Assembly (NCBI RefSeq): GCF_016894445.1
Contig: NZ_CP056775.1
Coordinates: 6,007,217 to 6,071,216, forward strand
Length of the DNA: 64,000 nt
Source: Dyadobacter sandarakinus
Lineage (GTDB): Bacteria; Bacteroidota; Bacteroidia; Cytophagales; Spirosomataceae
Direction: 5' to 3'
The translations under genes were made by a program, and so were the position numbers. The notes beneath the pieces were generated by a model, which searched no databases, had not been told where the DNA came from, and was given only the letters and a program-made list of their open reading frames with translations. Shown here piece after piece: positions 54,412 to 62,709 of this stretch; the stretch's first letter is position 1; each line of letters starts with the position of its first letter.

Positions 54412-55203
54412 ATGTTTGTCATCAAGGCAAATGGATCACAGCTTGCTGTTTTAGACCGACTTATTGTTGTGCGTATACGATCGTTGATTTTTTCTGTCTT
54501 GCTGATGTTCCTGTGTTCGGGATGCGGCAGACTGCTTTACCGCTCAGCTGCGAAGGCATATAGCAAAGACCTGAAAAACCAGCCTTACGATGCGATCATT
54601 GTGCCCGGCTTTCCCTTTAATGGTGAAAAATGGGATATGATCCTGCAAATGCGCATTCACTGGGCGCACTACCTGTACGCCAAAGGTTATACCAAAAACA
54701 TCATTTTTTCTGGGGGCGCCGTGGCAACTCCCTATATCGAAAGCCGCGTGATGGCTGCTTATGCGCATGCACTTGGCATTCCCCGTGAGCACCTGTTTAC
54801 CGAAGAAAAAGCCCAGCATAGTGTTGAAAACGTATATTACTCCTACCGGCTTGCGAAGGATTCGGGCTTTTCCAAAATTGCACTCGCTACGGATCCGATC
54901 CAGAACAGCTATATGCGCAAATTTATCAAAAAAAACGGGCTGCCCATTGCGCTGCTTCCCACGGTGATCGATACGCTTAAAGTGATGAACCTGTACGAGC
55001 CGCGGGTTGATTTTAAGCCGTATATGCAGGCAGGTTTTGTCAAATTGTCGGACACCGAAGGTTTTTTCAAGCGGTTCCGGGGCACCATGGGCCAGCATAT
55101 TGTCTGGTATGAAGAAGATCTGAAAAAGAAAAAATACCGGCGGAAATACAAAGCGCGGACCGTTCCCTCCGAAAACAGCAGGAACCTTAAACAAGCAGAA
55201 TGA
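54412..55203 (+). CDS. YdcF/ElyC-like (DUF218) protein
   Basis: A DUF218-domain protein of about 263 residues. After a hydrophobic N-terminal segment ending in a lipobox-like FLCSGC, the domain shows DAIIVPGFPFNGEKWDMIL, IIFSGGAV, and ENVYYSYRLAKDSGFSKIALATDP, the typical DUF218 pattern. The C-terminus is strongly basic (KKKKYRRKYKAR). The start is uncertain: ATG 54412 is chosen, while GTG 54469 would give a classic lipoprotein signal and GTG 54343 an improbable longer form. The stop overlaps the methyltransferase start by 4 bp. Its role in the cluster is unknown. Confidence 0.8.
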   Translation: MFVIKANGSQLAVLDRLIVVRIRSLIFSVLLMFLCSGCGRLLYRSAAKAYSKDLKNQPYDAIIVPGFPFNGEKWDMILQMRIHWAHYLYAKGYTKNIIFSGGAVATPYIESRVMAAYAHALGIPREHLFTEEKAQHSVENVYYSYRLAKDSGFSKIALATDPIQNSYMRKFIKKNGLPIALLPTVIDTLKVMNLYEPRVDFKPYMQAGFVKLSDTEGFFKRFRGTMGQHIVWYEEDLKKKKYRRKYKARTVPSENSRNLKQAE

Positions 55204-56258
55204 AAAAGAAAATGTCGGCGGTTGAAGCCAAGTATGAAGCTCAGAAGATTGCATTCGGACCCATGTTTTTCCAGGCCGTAGTTGCGCTCCGTGAATTGGG
55301 GATCCTGAAATTCATATCAAACCACCGCACGGGAGTTTCTGCCGAAGATATCGTTTCAGCGCTGGGCGTATCCGAATATGGTGTAAACCTGCTGCTGGAA
55401 GCCGCCGAAGCAATGGGTGTTGTAGAAACTGAGGACGGTTTGTTCAGGATCACCAAAGTAGGTTTTTTCCTGATAAAAGATGAAATGACCCGCGTCAACA
55501 TCAACTTCATGAATGATGTATGCTACCTGGGTGCCAGGCACATGACCGACAGTATTGTCCGGGAAAGGCCCGAAGGATTACAGGAATTTGGCGGATGGCC
55601 GACGATTTATGAAGGATTATCCGCTCTGCCCGCCCCGGCCAAAAAGTCCTGGTTTGAATTTGATCATTATTACTCCGACACTGCCTTTCCAGAGGCATTG
55701 AAAGTTGTTTTTCGTAAAAAACCAAAAAAGCTTTTTGACGTAGGCGGTAACACCGGCAAGTGGTCTTTTGCCTGCTGCGCCTATGATCCTGATGTAGAAG
55801 TTACGATCCTCGACCTGCCCGCACAGCTGAAAGTAGCCCTGGCAAATACCGAAGAAAGGGGCCTGAGTAATCGCATAAGTTTTCACCCGATTAACCTTCT
55901 AGACGATGCTCAGCAGATTCCGCAGGGCGCCGATGTGATCTGGATGAGTCAATTTCTGGATTGTTTTTCCAAAAATGAGATCGTTCGGATACTTGAAAAT
56001 GCCTGCCAGGCAGCATCAGCAAATACAACCCTCTACATTCTGGAACCATTTGTCGATAACCAGAATTACCCTGCTGCACATTACAGTCTGGTAGCTACGT
56101 CCATGTACTTCACCGTCATGGCCAATGGAAACAGTAAGATGTACCAGATTGAGGAAATGAAAAAGCTGGTTGCACAGGCGGGATTTGATGTGGTACAAAC
56201 TTACCCACTCATCGGCGACAGCTACCATACCATTTTGGAATGCGTAAAAAAAGGCTGA
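55200..56258 (+). CDS. SAM-dependent O-methyltransferase-like enzyme
   Basis: A 352-residue class I methyltransferase with an N-terminal winged-helix/dimerisation domain (MFFQAVVALRELGILKFIS, and LGVSEYGVNLLLEAAEAMGV). The SAM-binding domain has KKLFDVGGNTGKWSFACCAY (motif I) near residue 180, VTILDLPAQL (motif II) and a GADVIWMSQFLDCF segment (motif IV-like). This arrangement is that of small-molecule O-methyltransferases. In a flexirubin-type cluster it may methylate a phenolic ring of the pigment; this is inferred. ATGA overlap with the YdcF-like gene indicates coupling. Confidence 0.88.
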   Translation: MKKKMSAVEAKYEAQKIAFGPMFFQAVVALRELGILKFISNHRTGVSAEDIVSALGVSEYGVNLLLEAAEAMGVVETEDGLFRITKVGFFLIKDEMTRVNINFMNDVCYLGARHMTDSIVRERPEGLQEFGGWPTIYEGLSALPAPAKKSWFEFDHYYSDTAFPEALKVVFRKKPKKLFDVGGNTGKWSFACCAYDPDVEVTILDLPAQLKVALANTEERGLSNRISFHPINLLDDAQQIPQGADVIWMSQFLDCFSKNEIVRILENACQAASANTTLYILEPFVDNQNYPAAHYSLVATSMYFTVMANGNSKMYQIEEMKKLVAQAGFDVVQTYPLIGDSYHTILECVKKG

Positions 56259-56298
56259 AATACGTATTCAGTTTTCCGGTAAACCTAAATTCCCGACT

Positions 56299-56781
56299 AT
56301 GAGAATGCCCGCATTGATTTGTCTTGCACTTTTATTCACCTTTGCCGCGTCGGCATTCAGGCCGGTTGACAAGCAGGCCTTCTACAAGGTACTGGAAGCC
56401 GGAGACGAAAGCCGGATCGATGAGATGGTGGCTGAACTGGAAAAGGAAAGTTCCTCCGCTACGGTCAAAGCCTACATGGGTGCTTTAATCATGAAAAAAG
56501 CAGGATTTGTGAAGGGAGCAAGCGCCAAGGTTAAGACGTTTAAAAAGGGCGCTCAGCTGCTCGAAGATGAAATCAAAAATAATCCCGGAAATACAGAATA
56601 CCGTTTTTTGCGGCTGACAATACAGGAGCACGCGCCGGGCATTCTCAAATACAACAAGCAACTGGAGGAAGACAAAGCGGCTGTCGTAAAAGGTTACTCA
56701 GGACTCGAACCGGCGCTGAAAACAATTATCAGGGACTATGCCCGGGATTCGAGGGTGTTGAAAAAAGAAGATTTGAAATAA
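56299..56781 (+). CDS. Small exported helical protein of the pigment cluster
   Basis: A 160-residue protein with a signal peptide (MRMPALICLALLFTFAASAF) and an all-helical, lysine/glutamate-rich mature part (KQAFYKVLEAGDESRIDEMV, DEIKNNPGNTEYRFLRLTIQ). The spacing of the helices suggests TPR-like hairpins, but no clean TPR motif is present. No family recognised. It sits 21 bp before darA and 40 bp after the methyltransferase gene, so it is part of the same run. Confidence 0.72.
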   Translation: MRMPALICLALLFTFAASAFRPVDKQAFYKVLEAGDESRIDEMVAELEKESSSATVKAYMGALIMKKAGFVKGASAKVKTFKKGAQLLEDEIKNNPGNTEYRFLRLTIQEHAPGILKYNKQLEEDKAAVVKGYSGLEPALKTIIRDYARDSRVLKKEDLK

Positions 56782-56802
56782 TTAACGGATGTGGGGATAT
56801 AA

Positions 56803-57714
56803 ATGAAAAAGATCCTAGTTGTCAGTTACTCGCAGTCGGGACAGCTCACTGAAATTCTCGACCGGTTTACTTCCCCATTCGATCCTGCATTGGTTGAGCA
56901 CGTCAAAATAACGCCCCGGGAACCGTTTCCTTTTCCGTGGACTACGGATGAGTTTTTCGACAAGATGCCCGAATGTGTTGAGGAACAAGCCATTGAGCTG
57001 GAACCTGTACAGTTTTCATCATTCCGGTACGAACTGATTGTTTTTGGTTATCAGCCCTGGTTCCTGTCGCCCTCACTGCCCGCCACTTCCCTGCTGCAAA
57101 GTCCCGCGTTTAAGATGTTACTGTCGGGTACCCCGGTGGTAACCGTTATCGGTGGACGTAACATGTGGCTCAACTCGCAGGAAAGTATTAAAAAGTACAT
57201 AGCAGATGCCGGCGGGCGCCTTGTAGCCAACATTCCGTTTATGGACCGCACCACCAACCTTGTCAGTGCGGTGACGATCCTGCACTGGATGCTGACCGGC
57301 CGCAAGGACCGCAAGTGGAATATTTTTCCGTATCCCGGTGTCAGCAGGGAGGATATTTCAAATGGGGCCAGGTTCGGGAAGATCGTTAGAGAGGCCTTTG
57401 ACAATGACGATTACTGGCATCTTCAGCAAAACATACTGGCGCTCGGACTAATCCATATTCCTACGGACATCCTGTTTATAGAGCAGAGAGCCAAAAAGTT
57501 GTTCCGGATCTGGGCAGGTTTGATCCGGAAAAAAGGCACTACACCTGTCAGGCGCAGGAGGCTGGTGACTGCTTTCAAGTACTACCTGCTGGTAGCGCTG
57601 TTCATCGTCGCGCCTGTGGTAGTAACTATATACCGGCTGCTGATCGCCCCGTTTTTCCGGCGTGCGATTAAGAAGAAAAAAGAATATTTTTGCGGTGTAG
57701 AAACCAAACCATAA
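56803..57714 (+). CDS. darA: Dialkylresorcinol condensing enzyme/aromatase DarA
   Basis: A 303-residue DarA-family protein. In the known dialkylresorcinol pathway DarB forms a cyclohexanedione from two acyl chains and DarA aromatises it. The N-terminus KKILVVSYSQSGQLTEILDRF resembles a flavodoxin-type phosphate loop, which suits a flavin-dependent oxidation. Conserved features include LIVFGYQPWFLSPSLPATS in outline and VVTVIGGRNMWLNSQES. A C-terminal transmembrane helix (about 259-285) is followed by a basic tail, so it may be membrane-bound. Its stop overlaps the darB start by one base. Confidence 0.85.
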   Translation: MKKILVVSYSQSGQLTEILDRFTSPFDPALVEHVKITPREPFPFPWTTDEFFDKMPECVEEQAIELEPVQFSSFRYELIVFGYQPWFLSPSLPATSLLQSPAFKMLLSGTPVVTVIGGRNMWLNSQESIKKYIADAGGRLVANIPFMDRTTNLVSAVTILHWMLTGRKDRKWNIFPYPGVSREDISNGARFGKIVREAFDNDDYWHLQQNILALGLIHIPTDILFIEQRAKKLFRIWAGLIRKKGTTPVRRRRLVTAFKYYLLVALFIVAPVVVTIYRLLIAPFFRRAIKKKKEYFCGVETKP

Positions 57715-58856
57715 TGTCAGAAGCATACATTACCAGAATTGCCAAGTTTTTGCCAAATGAACCCGTTTCTAATTATGAAATGGAGGAGTACCTGGGCTAC
57801 ATCAACGGAAAACCTTCGAAATCAAAAGCCATAGTATTAAGAAACAACGGGATCAAAAAGCGTTATTATGCGCAGCTTAAAGACGGTACCGTTACACACA
57901 CCAATGCGGATATGGCTGCCCGGGCGGTAGCTGAGCTTTTTAAAAATGAGCCCGATGCAATCAGTACTGTGGACCTGCTTAGCTGTGCCACTTCCAGCCC
58001 CGACCAGATCATGCCGTCACATGGTGTGATGGTACACGGTCACCTTCCCGGTATTCCCTCGGTGGAAGTAGTGTCGCCCTCAGGCGTATGCTGCGCCGGA
58101 ATGCATGCTTTCAAGTATGCCTATATGTCCGTAAAGCTGGGCGAAAAAACCAGAGCCGTAGCCTGCGCGTCGGAGCGGCTGTCGCCGGTACTGCGCGCTG
58201 ATCGTTTTGAGGATGAGGTACAGCAGCTTGCAAGACTGGAACAGAATCCGTACCTGGCTTTCGAAAAAGACTTTTTGCGCTGGATGCTTTCGGATGGGGC
58301 CGGAGCGTTTCTGGTGGAGCCGGAGCCCAATGCCAGCGGCATTTCATTGCATATTGATTGGATAGAGGCATTTTCGTATGCGAATGAGGAGCAGGCGTGC
58401 ATGTACATGGGTGCCGAGAAGCTCGCAGACGGTACCCTCAAAAGCTACAAGGATTATACTGCCACGGAAGTGCAGGAACTCTCCATATTAAGTATCAAGC
58501 AGGACGTGAAGCTATTGGGTGAAAAAATCGTTAATTTGGGTTTTGTCAAACTGGCAGAAATCATGCGGCGGAGGAAGCTTAGCGTGGATGATATCCAGTA
58601 TTTTCTTCCGCACCTGTCAAGCTATTTTTTTGAAAAGAAAATTGACGAGGCACTTACCAGTAATGGTATGGGGATACCTAAGGAAAAGTGGTATACAAAC
58701 CTGGCAACAACCGGGAATATAGGAGCTGCCTCTATTTATACCATGCTCGAAGAGGTTTTCAACAGCGGCACTTTGAAAAAAGGAGAAAGAATACTGCTTG
58801 CCGTACCCGAAAGCTCGCGATTTTCGTACGTATTCTGCATGCTTACTGTCTGCTGA
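57714..58856 (+). CDS. darB: Beta-ketoacyl-ACP synthase III family protein DarB
   Basis: A 380-residue KAS III-type ketosynthase. DarB enzymes join a beta-ketoacyl and an unsaturated acyl unit to make the cyclohexanedione precursor of dialkylresorcinols. The nucleophilic cysteine is probably Cys 127 in SPSGVCCAGMHAF. The His and Asn of the triad are in FLPHLSSYFFEKKI and LATTGNIGAASIY. It is coupled to darA by a one-base TAATG overlap. The start at 57714 is chosen over an upstream ATG at 57690 inside darA. Confidence 0.9.
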   Translation: MSEAYITRIAKFLPNEPVSNYEMEEYLGYINGKPSKSKAIVLRNNGIKKRYYAQLKDGTVTHTNADMAARAVAELFKNEPDAISTVDLLSCATSSPDQIMPSHGVMVHGHLPGIPSVEVVSPSGVCCAGMHAFKYAYMSVKLGEKTRAVACASERLSPVLRADRFEDEVQQLARLEQNPYLAFEKDFLRWMLSDGAGAFLVEPEPNASGISLHIDWIEAFSYANEEQACMYMGAEKLADGTLKSYKDYTATEVQELSILSIKQDVKLLGEKIVNLGFVKLAEIMRRRKLSVDDIQYFLPHLSSYFFEKKIDEALTSNGMGIPKEKWYTNLATTGNIGAASIYTMLEEVFNSGTLKKGERILLAVPESSRFSYVFCMLTVC

Positions 58857-58896
58857 TATTACGGAGGTATTGATCACACTCAACTTTCTCTGACCA

Positions 58897-59304
58897 ATGA
58901 AAAAAGAAGACCTGCCCCAGGATCCCGGCGCACTGGCCAAGTTTACCAGGGAAGTATGCTATGTAAAAAATGGTGACGGCAAGTACGAAACAGCATTGAG
59001 TGTAGGATGGGACATTAAAAAGCAGGCCCTGGATAGTGCCTGGGACGAGGTGAACCAGCGCGTGGAGGATGCGCGCCAGGCCGTACTCGCCGGAGAAAAA
59101 AGCCCCATTCATTATTTTATGGAACTGCGGCTTATGGACATTCCGGTACTGGCAGGGTACACGGGATTCTTTCCATTTTTTATTAAACGACACCTGAAAC
59201 CGGCTGTGTTTGCGTCGCTGAGCGAGCGGAAGCTGGAAAAATACGCGCGCGCCTTCGATATCCCGGTCAGTGAGCTCAAAAACTTTAAAACATCAAACCC
59301 GTGA
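58897..59304 (+). CDS. Small protein paired with the BtrH_N gene
   Basis: A 135-residue soluble protein with no signal peptide. It has KKEDLPQDPGALAKFTREVC, a helical centre and GYTGFFPFFIKRHLKPAVF, then a helical C-terminus. I know no functional name. The stop overlaps the start of the next gene by four bases (GTGA), so the two are translationally coupled and may form a complex. I infer that it belongs to the group of small proteins found next to DarAB-BtrH_N genes, but cannot confirm this. Confidence 0.72.
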   Translation: MKKEDLPQDPGALAKFTREVCYVKNGDGKYETALSVGWDIKKQALDSAWDEVNQRVEDARQAVLAGEKSPIHYFMELRLMDIPVLAGYTGFFPFFIKRHLKPAVFASLSERKLEKYARAFDIPVSELKNFKTSNP

Positions 59305-60332
59305 ACACATACACTCAGACGGATGCGTTCCGGCACGTTCAGACTGCGCACTGCGAGAATGGCGTAACAACTGCATTGCTGCGCTACCACGGCCTTGATT
59401 TTATGTCCGAGCCACTGGCTTTTGGAATGGGGTCGGGGTTGTTTTATATACAAATACCGTTTATGACGGTCAATAACGGACCGGCAATATCCTTCCGTAC
59501 CATGCCGGGGGCCATTTTTAAAAGAACCTGCAAGGCACTGGGCGTAGCAGTTACGCGCAAAAAATTCAGCAGCCAGCAGGCTGCCGAGGCTTTTCTCGAC
59601 CAGAAAGTAAAGGACGGAGTGCCGGTAGGCTGCCAGGTAGGAGTGTTTCACCTTACTTATTTTCCAAAAGAATACCGCTTTCATTTCAATGCCCATAATC
59701 TGATCGTGTTCGGCCGCGAAGACGACCACTACCTCATCAGCGATCCGGTGATGGAAGATGTAGCCTCGCTGTCGCGGGAGGAGCTGACACGCGTACGCTT
59801 TGCACAGGGGCCGCTGGCGCCCAAAGGACATATTTATTTTCCCGAAAATGTAAAGCCGGTTACCGATGAGATGATCCGTAAGGGTATAGCGACCGGTATC
59901 CGCCGGAATGTACGCGACATGATCCGCATTCCCGGCAACTTCGCAGGCGTCAATGGTATCCGGCATACATCCGGCCACATTCGGAAGTGGCGCGACAAGC
60001 TGGGGCTGAAAAAAGCCGGTCTCTACCTGGGGCAGATCGTGCGGATGCAGGAGGAAATCGGCACGGGTGGGGGAGGTTTCCGCTTTTTATACGGAGCTTT
60101 CCTGGAAGAGGCAGCGGGATACATGCAGGATGACCGGCTGGCTGTGATTTCGGAGGATTTTACCAGATCCGGAGATATGTGGCGCGCCGCAGCCATCAAA
60201 ATGGCCGGTGTGTACAAAGGAAGGCTGACGGAGCAAAAAGATTTTGATGAGATTGCAGATATGCTCCTGGATATTCGCCTGATAGAAAAAGACGCTTTTC
60301 AAAAGCTTTCCCGCCTGAACCTGGGAAAGTGA
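59301..60332 (+). CDS. BtrH N-terminal domain protein (possible acyl transferase)
   Basis: A 343-residue protein with the BtrH_N fold: the motif TAHCENGVTTALLRYHGLDFM near residue 20 carries the conserved Cys, then SEPLAFGMGSGLFYIQIP and a papain-like NAHNLIVFGREDDHYLISDPV region with the His. In butirosin synthesis BtrH moves an acyl group from a carrier protein to an aglycone. By analogy this enzyme might esterify the polyene acid onto the dialkylresorcinol; that is an inference. The start is GTG 59301, overlapping the previous stop by 4 bp. Confidence 0.82.
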   Translation: MNTYTQTDAFRHVQTAHCENGVTTALLRYHGLDFMSEPLAFGMGSGLFYIQIPFMTVNNGPAISFRTMPGAIFKRTCKALGVAVTRKKFSSQQAAEAFLDQKVKDGVPVGCQVGVFHLTYFPKEYRFHFNAHNLIVFGREDDHYLISDPVMEDVASLSREELTRVRFAQGPLAPKGHIYFPENVKPVTDEMIRKGIATGIRRNVRDMIRIPGNFAGVNGIRHTSGHIRKWRDKLGLKKAGLYLGQIVRMQEEIGTGGGGFRFLYGAFLEEAAGYMQDDRLAVISEDFTRSGDMWRAAAIKMAGVYKGRLTEQKDFDEIADMLLDIRLIEKDAFQKLSRLNLGK

Positions 60333-60346
60333 GAATTCAATAATTT

Positions 60347-61096
60347 ATGGCCGATCCGGTATGCATTGCGATAGAGGACGTCAGCAAACGTTATGCCTCC
60401 GCACAGGAGAACAGTCTGTCGGATATTTCCCTCAACATTAGCAAGTCGGATGTTTATGGCCTGCTCGGACCCAATGGAGCCGGCAAAACCAGCCTTATTT
60501 CCATTCTTTGCGGCATCATACCACCAACTTCCGGAGAAGTCACCTATTACCTGGACGGGCAGGCAGTCAGTAATCGTGCGCGCAAGCAGCTGATCGGTTT
60601 TGTCCCGCAGGAATATGCATTTTACCAGGAGCTGACGCCGCGTCAGAACCTTGACTATTTTGGCGCTTTGTATAACATGCCTTCCGGCAAATTGCGGGAA
60701 AGACGTGAACATTTGCTGGAAGTACTTGGGCTCGGCAAGGCAGCCGACCGGAAGGTAGGTACTTTTTCGGGAGGCATGAAGCGGCGGGTCAATCTGGCGA
60801 TCGGTATTATACATGAACCACAAATTCTCTTCCTGGACGAACCTACCGTAGGTGTGGATGTACAAAGCCGCAATGCAATCATCCGCTATCTGGAATTGCT
60901 GAACGAGCAGGGTACTACCATTATTTACACCTCACACCATTTGTCGGAAGCCGAGGCTTTTTGCCGGCATATTGCGCTGATTGATCATGGAAAGGTTATT
61001 GCAGAGGGGGCAATGGAAAATCTGAAAGCCGTTCATCAAGTACCCAGTCTGCACGATTTGTTTATTAAGCTGACAGGGGAGGAATACCGGGACTGA
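60347..61096 (+). CDS. ABC transporter ATP-binding protein
   Basis: A 249-residue ABC ATPase. Walker A is GPNGAGKTS near residue 40, the signature FSGGMKRRVNLAIG near residue 140 and Walker B LFLDEPTVGVD near residue 160, followed by the H-loop TSHHLSEAE. It is of the export type that pairs with ABC-2 permeases; the permease starts one base after this stop. The pair most likely exports the pigment or a precursor to the envelope. Confidence 0.93.
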   Translation: MADPVCIAIEDVSKRYASAQENSLSDISLNISKSDVYGLLGPNGAGKTSLISILCGIIPPTSGEVTYYLDGQAVSNRARKQLIGFVPQEYAFYQELTPRQNLDYFGALYNMPSGKLRERREHLLEVLGLGKAADRKVGTFSGGMKRRVNLAIGIIHEPQILFLDEPTVGVDVQSRNAIIRYLELLNEQGTTIIYTSHHLSEAEAFCRHIALIDHGKVIAEGAMENLKAVHQVPSLHDLFIKLTGEEYRD

Positions 61097-61097
61097 T

Positions 61098-62375
61098 ATG
61101 TTTAAGCTGTTTGCATCTTTACGAAAAGAGTTTTTGCTGCTGGTCAATGATAAAACCGGCCTTGCATTGATGTTCCTGATGCCTTTGCTGCTGGTTTTCA
61201 TTATTACGATCATCCAGGACAGCGCGTATAAAATGGTGAACGAGAACCAGATCCCGATCCTGATTGTAAACCGGGACCAGGGAGGCGAGGGAGAGCACCT
61301 GATCCGGGTACTGCGCGAGTCGGGTTTGTTTAAAATAGAAAAAGGTACGTCGCTTGAACGTGATGCACTTAAAAGTGAGCTGCTTTCAAGCGGTAAAATG
61401 ATCGCGCTTTTTATTCCGCCTGCCTTCACCGCCGGGCTGGAAAGCAATGCTGAAAGCGTCAGCAATATTTTAATGGACGATCTCGGGCTGGAATACGATG
61501 CTGCAAAGTCAGACAGCCTGCCTATGCCCACACTTTCCTTCTTCAACGATCCGGTTTTACAGGAAAATTACAGCTATTCTGTGATGGGCATTGTGCAGTC
61601 GTACATGAGCGTAATTGAAAATTCCCTGATGATCGACAGGATGTACAGCAGGATGGATATTGGGGCTAAGTCGGAAAAGCTAAAACAGAAAATGCTGTCC
61701 AGCCGCGTCAGGATCGAGCAGGTTATTGCCAGCGACAGCCAGGCCACTGCTGTACCCAACTCGACCCAGCACAATGTACCCGCCTGGACCATATTTGCCA
61801 TGTTTTTTATGGTTACGTCACTGGGCAGCAACATTGTCAAAGAGCGGGTTAGCGGCAGCTTCCTGCGGCTGAAAACCATGCCGACCTCTTTTATGCTGGT
61901 GATGTTCAGCAAAATGGGCGTGTATGTGATTGTGGCGATCATGCAGGTGGCACTTACATTTTCAATGGGCATCTGGATATTGCCGCAGCTCGGTTTGCCG
62001 CAGCTGACCATCCCCGGCAATTTTCCTGCCTTCGCGGCGGTGGTTTTTTTGAGCAGCATGTCGGCGGTGAGCTATGCATTGATGATCGGTACCATTGCCC
62101 GCACGGAGGAGCAGGCGAATGGTTTTGGCGCCATTTCAATTATTATTTTCGGAGCGATCGGTGGAATACTGGTACCTACATTTGTTATGCCCGGCTTCAT
62201 GCAGTTTGCAAGTAACTTCTCACCCCTGCACTGGTGCCTGGAAGGCTTCTACGTGCTTTTTCTTAAAGGAGGAAGCTGGTATCAGCTGCGCTATGTGATC
62301 GCATTTTTAGGAGTATTCATCCTGATTTGCCAACTTAGTACCTATTTCAGGCTTAAACTTGAAAAAATAATCTGA
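61098..62375 (+). CDS. ABC-2 type transporter permease
   Basis: A 425-residue ABC-2 permease. One N-terminal transmembrane helix (KTGLALMFLMPLLLVFIITI) is followed by a long periplasmic domain (residues about 45-225) and five C-terminal helices, including PAWTIFAMFFMVTSLGSNIV and GGILVPTFVMPGFMQFASNF. This topology is typical of the YhfG/ABC-2 exporter family. It follows the ATPase by one base and is probably cotranscribed with the whole run. A 56-bp gap precedes the ACP gene. Confidence 0.92.
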   Translation: MFKLFASLRKEFLLLVNDKTGLALMFLMPLLLVFIITIIQDSAYKMVNENQIPILIVNRDQGGEGEHLIRVLRESGLFKIEKGTSLERDALKSELLSSGKMIALFIPPAFTAGLESNAESVSNILMDDLGLEYDAAKSDSLPMPTLSFFNDPVLQENYSYSVMGIVQSYMSVIENSLMIDRMYSRMDIGAKSEKLKQKMLSSRVRIEQVIASDSQATAVPNSTQHNVPAWTIFAMFFMVTSLGSNIVKERVSGSFLRLKTMPTSFMLVMFSKMGVYVIVAIMQVALTFSMGIWILPQLGLPQLTIPGNFPAFAAVVFLSSMSAVSYALMIGTIARTEEQANGFGAISIIIFGAIGGILVPTFVMPGFMQFASNFSPLHWCLEGFYVLFLKGGSWYQLRYVIAFLGVFILICQLSTYFRLKLEKII

Positions 62376-62431
62376 CCGGGCCGGTACAGGAGCGTTTTGC
62401 CCGGAAGCCGGCCGGATCCGGCATTGATCAA

Positions 62432-62707
62432 ATGATAGACATGGACGTAACAAGCTTAAAACCGATCCTCAAAGAACAAATCGTACAATACCTCAACCTG
62501 CTTGACATCAACCCTCAGGATATTAAAGATGATGAGCCGCTTTTTGGGGGAGACCTGGGCCTCGACTCCATTGATTCGCTCGAACTTGTCGTGCTGCTGG
62601 AAAGAGAATATGGCATCAAAATCAAGAATCCTGCCGAGGGACGCAAAATACTGGTGGATGTGAACCACGTAGCCGAGTACATACTCGCGCATACCAAGCC
62701 TGCCTGA
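62432..62707 (+). CDS. Acyl carrier protein
   Basis: A 91-residue ACP with the phosphopantetheine-attachment motif GLDSIDSLEL; the modified serine is Ser 46. It has the four-helix ACP layout and an acidic surface. The adjacent ketosynthase gene starts two bases after its stop, so the pair works together, most likely in polyene or resorcinol chain assembly. The PPTase at 49390-50013 is a candidate for its activation. The start could also be the ATG at 62441. Confidence 0.94.
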   Translation: MIDMDVTSLKPILKEQIVQYLNLLDINPQDIKDDEPLFGGDLGLDSIDSLELVVLLEREYGIKIKNPAEGRKILVDVNHVAEYILAHTKPA

Positions 62708-62709
62708 AC

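Noticed and set aside
62376..62431. Terminator between the ABC permease and ACP genes
   Set aside because: The GC-rich GCCGG repeats can pair weakly but there is no consistent stem with a T-run.
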